Below, piece by piece: positions 7,924 to 13,719 of a stretch of 17,505 nucleotides of DNA. Made by a program: the position numbers and the translations under genes. Positions within the stretch are counted from its first letter, which is position 1, and the number at the start of each line of letters is the position of its first letter. Under the pieces are notes generated by a model that was not told the DNA's origin, did no database searches, and was given only the letters and a program-made list of their open reading frames with translations. This DNA is from Clostridia bacterium (lineage in GTDB: Bacteria > Bacillota > Clostridia > Oscillospirales > Acutalibacteraceae): positions 1 to 17,505 of the forward strand of contig CAAGJN010000052.1 of NCBI GenBank assembly GCA_900770255.1, written 5' to 3'.

Positions 7924-8069
7924 TAAGCTCACCGTCCTTATATTTTTCACCTTCTATTTTGTGCCGGTTTTTCTTAATAATTCCAGAATGTTCCGTGCTT
8001 CATGGGAAAAGCTCCGAATCAAGGCGGAAAAACAGCCGCTTGCCTGGTTCTTATCTGCCGGCCGCAATG

Positions 8070-8090
8070 AATAATTCTGAGAAAATTATT
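8070..8090. repeat. AT-only inverted repeat upstream of the Smr gene promoter
   Basis: AATAATT (8070-8076) and AATTATT (8084-8090) form a perfect 7-bp inverted repeat with a 7-base centre, touching the -35 element. It could be an operator, or the 3' end of nothing visible; no regulator can be named. Confidence 0.35.
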
Positions 8091-8118
8091 TTACTTTTCG
8101 CTTCGATGGGTTTATACT
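8090..8118 (+). promoter_or_regulatory. Sigma-A-like promoter for the Smr-domain gene
   Basis: TTTACT (8090-8095), a 17-bp spacer and TATACT (8113-8118). A second -10-like TATAAT (8120-8125) overlaps downstream but lacks a good -35. A ribosome site GGAGGGG (8134-8140) precedes the ATG at 8146. Confidence 0.55.
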
Positions 8119-8145
8119 ATATAATACTGATCCGGAGGGGAAACT

Positions 8146-8415
8146 ATGAAGGTGACGGCGGCGGGGGATACGCTGACGGTTGATATACACGGAATGCGCG
8201 AGAGGGACGCGAAGTTTCGGCTTGAAGCGCTTATCGAAAACGGATCTGCAAATGTGAAAAGACTGGTTGTCATTCATGGCTTTAACGGCGGGCAAACTTT
8301 GCGCACGCTCGTCAGAAACGGGCTTGAGTCGCCGAAGATAAAGGAGATATGCCCCGGGGAAAACTCCGGGCAGACAATAATATTGCTGCACCCGACAGGG
8401 AAGAACAGACGTTGA
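8146..8415 (+). CDS. Stand-alone Smr-domain protein
   Basis: An 89-residue protein made of one Smr (small MutS-related) domain. DIHG (13-16), followed by a predicted helix RERDAKFRLEALIE, is the first conserved motif; HGFNGGQTLR (44-53) is the second, and the two flank the expected nucleic-acid-binding surface. There is no MutS2 core or other domain. Smr domains act as nickases or RNA/DNA endonucleases in several proteins, and recent work links bacterial ones to collided ribosomes, but the role of this short form cannot be read from the sequence. ATG 8146 has a strong GGAGGGG site 5 bases before it. A phosphodiesterase gene follows 134 bp downstream on the same strand. Confidence 0.82.
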   Translation: MKVTAAGDTLTVDIHGMRERDAKFRLEALIENGSANVKRLVVIHGFNGGQTLRTLVRNGLESPKIKEICPGENSGQTIILLHPTGKNRR

Positions 8416-8445
8416 AGCGAGCTTTTTCACTTCCGCCTGGGAATA

Positions 8446-8484
8446 TGCCGCGTTTTCAAAACTGCTAAGCGCCTGAAAACGGCA
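8446..8484 (+). other. Imperfect hairpin between the Smr gene and the phosphodiesterase gene
   Basis: TGCCG-CG-TTTTCA (8446-8458, CG bulged) can pair with TGAAAACGGCA (8474-8484) across a 15-base loop. No T run follows, so it is not a convincing terminator. The spacer 8416-8549 holds nothing else that I recognise. Confidence 0.35.
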
Positions 8485-8549
8485 GGAGCGCAACCGCTTG
8501 TCGGACATTTTTATGGCGAACCAGTATACTCAGATAAGGAGAAAGCAAT

Positions 8550-9410
8550 ATGAAAAAAAGGACAAAAATACTGATAGCAGCGCTCTGTATCGTGCTCGCT
8601 GCGGCCGTTGCGGTGGGAGCGGGCTTTGCGCTCTACACGCCTAAAATAGCGTCTAAGGAGACTATCAATCTTGAGAGCATCAGCGGCATCAATATCGATG
8701 AGATCACGCTCACCGCTCACCGCGGACTGAGCGCCGTTGAGCCCGAGAACACTCTGCCGGCATTTAAGGCGGCCTGCACAGCAGGCTATGACTATGTCGA
8801 ATTTGACATTGAGCCGACCTCGGACGGTAAGTGGATAGTCATGCACGACGACTCGCTCAAGCGCACAACTAACGGCTTCGGCAAGGCAAACAAACGCAGC
8901 TATGCCGATATCAGCAGGCTGAAGATCGATAACGGCGCCAACATAGACAAATATACCGATCTCAGAATCCCAACTTTTGAGCAGACAATGGAGCTGCTCG
9001 ATGAATATTATCCGGAAACTCGTCCTATGGTAGAAATAAAGAGCATCGGTGAGCCGCAGATCGACTCGCTTGTGGAGTTTTTTAAAGAGTATGCGGCCGA
9101 GGGCAAGAGCACGATCGTTATCTCTTTTAGCATGGAGATACTCGACAGGCTTTATAAGGAGTGCCCGGAGCAGACCTACTGGCTTCTGACAAGCGAACTG
9201 AGCGACGAGGCGCTTGAGTTTTGTAAAGAGCACGGCAATATGCGCGCGGCCTTTAACGCGAACAGCTCAAAAAACACCGACAGCCGCATCAACGCATATA
9301 TCGCTGCGGATATACCGCTTGCTGCGTGGACGATAGACGAGCCGGAGACGCTCAAGCGTCTCTATGACCTCGGGATCAGGTATTTCACGACCAACCGTAT
9401 CACGCCTTAA
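8550..9410 (+). CDS. Membrane-anchored glycerophosphodiester phosphodiesterase (GDPD)
   Basis: Hydrolyses glycerophosphodiesters, or related phospholipid or teichoic acid head groups, to glycerol 3-phosphate and an alcohol, probably on the outer face of the membrane. Residues 7-29 are one hydrophobic helix that could be an uncleaved anchor or a signal peptide. The GDPD hallmarks are intact: AHRG (56-59), PENTLPAF (65-72), EFDIEPTSDG (84-93) with metal-binding Glu84 and Asp86, and MHDDSLKRTTN (98-108) with the second catalytic His99. The C-terminal AAWTIDEPETLKRLYDLGI fits the last barrel strand. ATG 8550 is preceded by AAGGAG (8536-8541). It may be co-transcribed with the Smr gene, since no usable promoter is seen in between. 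Confidence 0.93.
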   Translation: MKKRTKILIAALCIVLAAAVAVGAGFALYTPKIASKETINLESISGINIDEITLTAHRGLSAVEPENTLPAFKAACTAGYDYVEFDIEPTSDGKWIVMHDDSLKRTTNGFGKANKRSYADISRLKIDNGANIDKYTDLRIPTFEQTMELLDEYYPETRPMVEIKSIGEPQIDSLVEFFKEYAAEGKSTIVISFSMEILDRLYKECPEQTYWLLTSELSDEALEFCKEHGNMRAAFNANSSKNTDSRINAYIAADIPLAAWTIDEPETLKRLYDLGIRYFTTNRITP

Positions 9411-9462
9411 AACGCCGGGCGAAAGCGCAAAAAATGACAGATAAATATTTTTTGAAAAACTG

Positions 9463-9490
9463 TTGACAATTCCGGAAAGCGTGATATACT
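9463..9490 (+). promoter_or_regulatory. Sigma-A promoter of the perR operon
   Basis: Perfect -35 TTGACA (9463-9468), 16-bp spacer, -10 TATACT (9485-9490). The transcription start should fall near 9497, inside the operator described next. Confidence 0.8.
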
Positions 9491-9495
9491 AATAA

Positions 9496-9510
9496 TAGTA
9501 ATCATTATCA
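9496..9510 (+). promoter_or_regulatory. PerR-box-like operator overlapping the transcription start
   Basis: TAGTAATCATTATCA matches 11 of the 14 fixed positions of the 7-1-7 Per box TTATAATNATTATAA. The central TAATCATTA core is perfectly palindromic around C9503. Its position just downstream of the -10 is where a bound repressor would block initiation. Given the PerR-type gene immediately downstream, autoregulation is likely. Confidence 0.72.
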
Positions 9511-9527
9511 AGCAGAAAGGAGATCAA

Positions 9528-9929
9528 ATGAGACATTCATTTCAGCGTGATACGATACTGAAAGTTGTCAAAGCGGCGCATGATCACCCGACGGCGGATA
9601 CGATATATTCGCGTGTGCGCAAGGAGATATCAACGATCAGCCTCGGTACGGTGTACCGTAACCTGAGCCTGCTCAGCGATATGGGCGAGATCACGACGCT
9701 TGAGACGCTTGACAGGAGCATTCACTATGACGGCAACACCGATTCGCACAGTCATTTTATCTGCGAGCGCTGCTCGAAGATAATCGATCTGGGAGTAGAA
9801 CACGGTCTGCCGGAGGATATCTCTGAGCTTGGACTTCTGGTCAGCAACAGAAAGATCATCTACTATGGGCTCTGCCCCGAATGTCAGCAAAACACGGCGG
9901 AGGAAGCTGATGCCGGTGTTTTACAATAA
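9528..9929 (+). CDS. perR: PerR-type peroxide-sensing Fur-family repressor
   Basis: DNA-binding metalloregulator that senses hydrogen peroxide by iron-catalysed histidine oxidation; 133 residues. A winged-helix domain fills the N-terminal half, with TISLGTVYRNLSLLSDMGEI (36-55) the recognition region. The structural zinc site is Cys79, Cys82, Cys116 and Cys119. By spacing, all five regulatory metal ligands of Bacillus PerR have counterparts: His20 (before PTAD), Asp68, His74, His76 and Asp87. That supports PerR over Fur or Zur. ATG 9528 is preceded by AAAGGAG (9516-9522). It heads an operon with reverse rubrerythrin and rubredoxin and has a Per box over its own start of transcription. The N-terminus is somewhat short for the family. 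Confidence 0.92.
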   Translation: MRHSFQRDTILKVVKAAHDHPTADTIYSRVRKEISTISLGTVYRNLSLLSDMGEITTLETLDRSIHYDGNTDSHSHFICERCSKIIDLGVEHGLPEDISELGLLVSNRKIIYYGLCPECQQNTAEEADAGVLQ

Positions 9930-9958
9930 AAATATTTTAAATAAAGGAGAAATTGATT

Positions 9959-10507
9959 ATGAAGTTCGTATGTCCCATTTGCGGTTATGTTTATGAAGGC
10001 GATTCCATCCCCGAGGGCTTCAAGTGCCCTGTGTGCGGCGCGGCAGGCGAGAAGTTCATGGCTCAGAGTGAGGGCAAAACCTGGGCTGCCGAGCATGTTG
10101 TCGGCGTTGCGAAGGACGCTGATCCCGAGATCATCGAGGGCCTGAGAGAGAATTTCGCAGGCGAGTGCACCGAGGTCGGCATGTATCTTGCAATGGCCAG
10201 AGTTGCACACAGAGAGGGCTATCCTGAGATCGGCCTTTACTGGGAGAAGGCAGCCTATGAAGAGGCTGAGCATGCGGCAAAGTTCGCTGAGCTTCTCGGT
10301 GAGGTCGTGACTGACTCGACAAAGAAGAACCTTGAGCTCAGAGTTGAGGCTGAGAATGGCGCTACTGCCGGAAAGTTTGAGCTTGCAAAGAAGGCAAAGG
10401 CTCTGAATCTCGACGCAATCCACGACACCGTCCATGAGATGGCCCGCGACGAAGCCCGCCACGGCAAGGCTTTCGAGGGTCTGCTCAAGAGATATTTCGG
10501 CGAATAA
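9959..10507 (+). CDS. Reverse rubrerythrin (rubredoxin domain before diiron domain), peroxide reductase
   Basis: Cytoplasmic peroxidase that reduces hydrogen peroxide to water using electrons from rubredoxin and NADH-dependent partners; 182 residues. The rubredoxin-like iron site is at the N-terminus (Cys5, Cys8, Cys23, Cys26). The four-helix diiron domain follows, with ligands expected in GECTE (68-72), YEEAEHA (100-106), VEAE (129-132) and MARDEARHG (161-169). This order is opposite to classical rubrerythrin and matches the reverse rubrerythrin of Clostridium acetobutylicum. ATG 9959 has AAAGGAGA at 9943-9950; a TTG six bases earlier is less likely. It sits 29 bp after perR and 19 bp before rubredoxin, in the same operon. 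Confidence 0.93.
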   Translation: MKFVCPICGYVYEGDSIPEGFKCPVCGAAGEKFMAQSEGKTWAAEHVVGVAKDADPEIIEGLRENFAGECTEVGMYLAMARVAHREGYPEIGLYWEKAAYEEAEHAAKFAELLGEVVTDSTKKNLELRVEAENGATAGKFELAKKAKALNLDAIHDTVHEMARDEARHGKAFEGLLKRYFGE

Positions 10508-10526
10508 TAGGAATAGGAGGATTACT

Positions 10527-10679
10527 ATGAAATACGTTTGCCCCTGCGGCTATGTCTATGACGAGGAGCTCGGCGATCCCGAAAACGGGATAGCACCCGG
10601 CACGAAGTGGGAGGACGTCCCCGAGGACTTCACCTGCCCGATCTGCGGCCTCGGCAAGGACGCCTTTGAAGAAGAATAA
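10527..10679 (+). CDS. Rubredoxin with CxC first iron-binding knuckle
   Basis: A 50-residue electron carrier, probably the donor for the reverse rubrerythrin encoded immediately upstream. ATG 10527 follows AGGAGG (10515-10520). The body (GYVYDEELGDPENGIAPGTK, then WEDVPEDFTCPICGLGKDAF) is typical rubredoxin, and the second knuckle CPICG is canonical (Cys37, Cys40). The first knuckle reads YVCPCGYVYD, so Cys5 and Cys7 have one residue between them rather than the usual two. The codons tgc ccc tgc ggc are unambiguous in the window. Iron binding may still work with altered geometry, or one base triplet may have been lost. It ends the perR operon, followed by a strong hairpin. Confidence 0.92.
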   Translation: MKYVCPCGYVYDEELGDPENGIAPGTKWEDVPEDFTCPICGLGKDAFEEE

Positions 10680-10686
10680 GCAAGAT

Positions 10687-10718
10687 AAAACCGTATCTGC
10701 GTTAGCGGATACGGTTTT
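10687..10718 (+). terminator. Terminator of the perR-rubrerythrin-rubredoxin operon
   Basis: AAAACCGTATC (10687-10697) pairs with GATACGGTTTT (10708-10718), extended by three inner pairs around loop GTTA. The T-rich tail TTTTGTTAATTTC follows. It begins 7 bases after the rubredoxin stop. Confidence 0.85.
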
Positions 10719-10736
10719 GTTAATTTCATTTATAGG

Positions 10737-10774
10737 AAAGATCATGTATACAAAATTTCGTATTCATGATCTTT
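10737..10774 (-). terminator. Probable terminator hairpin after yqfD
   Basis: AAAGATCATG (10737-10746) pairs perfectly with CATGATCTTT (10765-10774), and ATAC with GTAT inside it, around an 8-base loop. It touches the yqfD stop codon and, read on the minus strand, runs into CTTTCC and then the hairpin at 10687-10718. The T tract is weak. Confidence 0.55.
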
Positions 10775-11928
10775 TATTGTTCCATGCTGAGCTCGAGCGC
10801 GCGTTCCTCGCCGATGTTCTCGAGGCAGTTGTATTCGCCTGCGAATACCGTTTTACCATCCGACTGACGCTCGGTTGTCGTGCGGCTCATAATCTGCATG
10901 TTTTCAAACTCATTTGTCTCGCTTTTAAAGTGCCTGTCGAGCCCGGAGAGAGCGGACAGCTCCTCGCTGCTTTCGTCACCGGCCGCGAGGACGTATTTTC
11001 GCTGAGTACTTATACCGATGGGCAGCGTTATGTCTCCGAGCTTCAAATAGCGCTCCTCGGTAAAATCCGCGCTTATCGCCTTTCCCAAAGGGATCTTCAA
11101 CGAGAAAAATATCAGCGTGTACCGCGAGCTTATTTTTGATATACGGCGGGTCGGCAAGCGCTGAGACTCGGTTTTTAATACATGGCGCGTCACGGCCGTA
11201 ACATAGCCGGCCGCGTGGCGTGTGCTGATTCCGCCGTCGCGGTTTTCGACTATACCGCTTATCAGCAGGTCGCCCTTGAGTACCGCGGCGTTCTGCTGCT
11301 GGATCGCCGTGCCGCTGAAAATCTCCATTGTCTGTATCTGGCCGTCCGAGGCGGCGATCAGATCGCACGGCTTGTCGTCTGGCTCCGCCGCTTCACCTAC
11401 GCTCTCCCTTATTTCAATGTTTGCGGCGCAGCCGTTGAGATTTATAGATATCCATGAGACCTGCGGTATTCTGCTCATGACCTCATCGCACACGACGTTC
11501 ACATTAAGCTTTTTTCGCGACACTCCGGGGCGCACGCCGAGTTCGCTGACCGCGGCTATTATGTCCTCCTGAGATAGCTTTTCGCAGCCGGTCACCCTGA
11601 CGGTCCAGACCTTGCCCGAGAGCACGGAGATTATCAGCGCGAAGCAGACCGCGCCGATGGCAAGGCCGGCGTGCAGACGGTTTGCAAAGACAAAAAACGG
11701 CAGCCCGCATTTTTTAGTGATGTGAATTTTCATTCCCGATTTTTTTGCGCATGCGCGCATTTTGCGGTAGCCCTCGGGAGTTGTGCGGGCGAATACAACG
11801 CCGTCGGTGCAGCAGACGTCCCAATACGGTATGCCGCTGCGGGCGCAGAGATTCAGAAAACGCTCCGGGAAACCGCCCCGGGCGGTCATGCAGACATATC
11901 CGCCGATAAATCTTCCAAGGTCAAAAAT
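10774..11928 (-). CDS. yqfD: Sporulation membrane protein YqfD, probably started at ATT
   Basis: Mother-cell protein conserved in spore formers and needed for normal sporulation; its biochemical role is unsettled. One membrane segment lies near residues 87-106 of the longer form, followed by VWTVRVTGCEKLSQEDI, a POTRA/FtsQ-like start, and a long extracytoplasmic region. The first standard start codon is ATG 11889, but the frame continues upstream with FDLGRFIGGYVC, which reads like the conserved N-terminus ahead of GGFPERFLNLC. No ATG, GTG or TTG lies in that stretch. An ATT at 11928-11926 sits 7 bases after GGAGGG, so I infer ATT initiation (384 residues). The alternative is a 371-residue protein from 11889. 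It follows yqfC by 15 bases. The phoH and ybeY genes often found next are absent here. Confidence 0.88.
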   Translation of the reverse strand: MFDLGRFIGGYVCMTARGGFPERFLNLCARSGIPYWDVCCTDGVVFARTTPEGYRKMRACAKKSGMKIHITKKCGLPFFVFANRLHAGLAIGAVCFALIISVLSGKVWTVRVTGCEKLSQEDIIAAVSELGVRPGVSRKKLNVNVVCDEVMSRIPQVSWISINLNGCAANIEIRESVGEAAEPDDKPCDLIAASDGQIQTMEIFSGTAIQQQNAAVLKGDLLISGIVENRDGGISTRHAAGYVTAVTRHVLKTESQRLPTRRISKISSRYTLIFFSLKIPLGKAISADFTEERYLKLGDITLPIGISTQRKYVLAAGDESSEELSALSGLDRHFKSETNEFENMQIMSRTTTERQSDGKTVFAGEYNCLENIGEERALELSMEQ

Positions 11929-11935
11929 CTTTAAG

Positions 11936-11941
11936 CCCTCC
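11936..11941 (-). promoter_or_regulatory. Ribosome binding site pointing to an ATT start for yqfD
   Basis: GGAGGG on the minus strand, directly after the yqfC stop, lies 7 bases before ATT (11928-11926). It would be 46 bases away from the first ATG, too far to serve it. Confidence 0.6.
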
Positions 11942-11943
11942 AG

Positions 11944-12228
11944 TCAGCCGCAAAATCGTATACTCTCTATTTCCCCGCGTATAACGGCGCGCCCGAGATC
12001 AAAAACGTCGATATTCAGATCCTTTCCGCAGAAGACGACCTCGCTTTTGCCGGTGTTCAGGCGTATCTTTTCGTCGTCATATTCGAGCACTCCGTAGAGC
12101 CCGTCTACCGCGGCCTCGTGCTGACCGCTCAGCTCGATATGCAGCCCGGAATATCTGTTCTGACGGTCGAGCGTGCTCAGTGTTTTTATTATTCGCGAGG
12201 CTATGCCGGGTTTTTCACGCTTTGCCAA
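11944..12228 (-). CDS. yqfC: Sporulation protein YqfC (YabP/YqfC family)
   Basis: Small sporulation protein of 94 residues, usually encoded just before yqfD and expressed in the mother cell. The family fold is seen in SGLHIELSGQHEAAVDGLYG, followed by VLEYDDEKIRLNTGKSEVVF and GKDLNIDVFDLGRAVIRGEI. I choose TTG 12228 (then AKREKPG) because AAAGAGGTGG lies 5 bases before it. A TTG at 12252 gives a longer N-terminus that would be translated through that ribosome site. The gene is divergent from ylbJ; I could not find a convincing sigma-E promoter in the 90-bp gap. A -10-like CATAGATT is present on this strand, but without a matching -35. Confidence 0.88.
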   Translation of the reverse strand: MAKREKPGIASRIIKTLSTLDRQNRYSGLHIELSGQHEAAVDGLYGVLEYDDEKIRLNTGKSEVVFCGKDLNIDVFDLGRAVIRGEIESIRFCG

Positions 12229-12288
12229 AGGCTCCACCTCTTTCCTATGCAATAATCTATGCCGTGAAGGCTATAAAAAGAACGGCTC

Positions 12289-12300
12289 ATGAATATTCAT
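12289..12300. repeat. Perfect 12-bp palindrome between yqfC and ylbJ
   Basis: ATGAATATTCAT is self-complementary and lies just before the ylbJ ribosome site, in the divergent spacer. It may be a binding site or chance; no known factor is implied. Confidence 0.35.
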
Positions 12301-12318
12301 AGCAAAGGAGGGGATGAC

Positions 12319-13383
12319 ATGAGAGAGTATTTTAAGACCGCCCTCAAGAATTTGCCGCTGCTGCTTGCGACCGCCTGTGCAGCCGTGCTAATAGTCGCGC
12401 TGCCGGGTTACAGCTCGGCGGGGGTGAAGCGCGGGCTTATTATCTGTGCGACAAACGCCGTACCTTCGCTGTTCCCGTTTTGCGTAGTATCTGCGTTTTT
12501 CACTCGCTCGGGGCTATGTGGCTGCGTAGGCAGGTTTCTCGAACGTCCGACCCGCTTTATTTTCAGGCTTCCGGGCTGCGCGGGCGGAGCTGTCTGCATG
12601 AGTTTTATAGCCGGCTATCCTGTCGGCGCGATGCTGACAAGCGACCTTTATTCAGACGGCAGCATCAGCCGTATGGACGCGCAGCGCATGACGCTTTTCT
12701 GCGTCAACGCCGGTCCGGCCTTCGTGATCGGTACGGTCGGCGCAGGTATGCTCGGCAGCATCGGGGCAGGTCTTATACTCTTTTTTTCGCTGACTGCGTC
12801 AAGCCTTCTGCTCGGTGTGCTGACCCGCTTTATTCCGCAGGGGGAGGAGACGGCGGAGCAGATGCAGAGGGTTAAGCTCAGACCCGTCTCGCAGTCTCTG
12901 CCCGAGGCTGTCGCCGACGGCACAAAGAGCATGATCTCCATATGCGCGTGGATAGTTCTCTTTTCCTGCGCGCTTGAATATGTTCCGCTGCTGCACCTGC
13001 CGGACTGGGCGAGTCTGCTGCTGTGCTGCACCGCCGAAGTCACGGGTGGCTGTGCGCGCGCTGCAGGGGTTCTCAATATCCCCGCCATTGCCGCTGTGCT
13101 CGGCTGGGGCGGTGTGAGCGTCCATTGCCAGGTTATGCGAAACGTCAAGGCCTGCGGCACCTCGCTGCCGCATTTTGTCTGCGCGCGGCTCATCTGCGCG
13201 GCTCTCGCGGCTCTCTTCAGCGCCGGACTGCTCAAGCTGTTTCCGGGCGCCGTGCAGACCATCGCCCTCGGCTCGGGCGGCTCGCCTCAGCTCTTTTCGT
13301 TTTCCGCGCCTGCGGCTTTTGCCATGCTCGTCAGCGGAGCACTTCTCATATTGGAGCTTGATACCGGGAAAAAAAAGTGTTAA
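12319..13383 (+). CDS. ylbJ: Sporulation integral membrane protein YlbJ
   Basis: Polytopic membrane protein of 354 residues required for spore maturation in Bacillus, with a nucleoside-transporter-like gate fold. I start at ATG 12319, seven bases after AAAGGAGG (12304-12311); the upstream ATG at 12289 is part of the palindrome and has no ribosome site. Conserved features are the first helix LPLLLATACAAVLIVALPG (12-30), NAVPSLFPFCV (46-56), GYPVGA (99-104) and CVNAGPAFVIG (128-138). These two glycine-rich motifs mark the re-entrant parts of the family. About eight hydrophobic segments are present. It is divergent from yqfC-yqfD, giving a small sporulation cluster, and is followed after 30 bp by a short Cys-rich gene. 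Confidence 0.9.
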   Translation: MREYFKTALKNLPLLLATACAAVLIVALPGYSSAGVKRGLIICATNAVPSLFPFCVVSAFFTRSGLCGCVGRFLERPTRFIFRLPGCAGGAVCMSFIAGYPVGAMLTSDLYSDGSISRMDAQRMTLFCVNAGPAFVIGTVGAGMLGSIGAGLILFFSLTASSLLLGVLTRFIPQGEETAEQMQRVKLRPVSQSLPEAVADGTKSMISICAWIVLFSCALEYVPLLHLPDWASLLLCCTAEVTGGCARAAGVLNIPAIAAVLGWGGVSVHCQVMRNVKACGTSLPHFVCARLICAALAALFSAGLLKLFPGAVQTIALGSGGSPQLFSFSAPAAFAMLVSGALLILELDTGKKKC

Positions 13384-13413
13384 AATAATAAAAAACGCTT
13401 TAGGATGATAATT

Positions 13414-13632
13414 TTGAAGAGCAAGCTTCTTAACAAAAAATATATACCGCCCGCCTGCGAATACTGTTCCCGCGGCAGCTGCGCGCCGGATGGCATGACC
13501 GTGCTCTGCCCGCGCAAGGGCGTGATGCAGAAAAAATCGAGCTGTTCTCGTTTTCACTATGATCCGCTCAAGCGGCAGCCCAAACTGCCCAATCGGCTGC
13601 CGCAGTTTGACCCGAGCGACTTTGAGCTTTGA
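13414..13632 (+). CDS. Small Cys-rich conserved hypothetical protein
   Basis: A 72-residue soluble protein with five cysteines: CEYC (15, 18), Cys23, LCP at 31-33 and Cys44. It is then basic and Pro-rich (FHYDPLKRQPKLPNRLPQFD). The spacing suggests a zinc or Fe-S binding knuckle, but the ligand set is odd in number and the function unknown. I recall similar short proteins in other Clostridia, ending DPLKR.P...P.F, without known function. The start is uncertain. TTG 13414 has AGGA 8 bases upstream, while ATG 13405 lies only 1 base after that AGG. The gene is 30 bp after ylbJ and may share its message. No clear terminator follows. Confidence 0.72.
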   Translation: MKSKLLNKKYIPPACEYCSRGSCAPDGMTVLCPRKGVMQKKSSCSRFHYDPLKRQPKLPNRLPQFDPSDFEL

Positions 13633-13660
13633 TAAAAGCCGATTTTTCCCGGTATCAGGG

Positions 13661-13689
13661 TTGATTTATCAGATCGAATAAAGTAAAAT
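13661..13689 (+). promoter_or_regulatory. Sigma-A-like promoter for the alcohol dehydrogenase gene
   Basis: TTGATT (13661-13666), a 17-bp spacer and TAAAAT (13684-13689), followed by an AT-rich leader and the ribosome site AAGGGTGA at 13707-13714. Confidence 0.65.
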
Positions 13690-13719
13690 AAAGACATCAA
13701 TAAACGAAGGGTGATAGAA

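Noticed and set aside
8502..8530. Possible promoter CGGACA-17-TATACT before the phosphodiesterase gene
   Set aside because: The transcript would start at about 8537, inside the ribosome site at 8536-8541, leaving no usable leader.
12253..12288. Sigma-E-type promoter for yqfC (CATAGATT as -10)
   Set aside because: No -35 resembling KMATATT lies 13-15 bases upstream; a good-looking GAATATT lies elsewhere in the spacer at the wrong distance.
12289..12318. Earlier ATG for ylbJ
   Set aside because: The ATG is part of a palindrome, has no ribosome site, and the extension encodes the AAAGGAGG site used by ATG 12319.
12799..13557. Minus-strand frame of 252 codons over ylbJ and the small Cys-rich gene
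   Set aside because: Low-complexity, Arg/Ala-rich shadow of the GC-rich ylbJ gene, with no start context.
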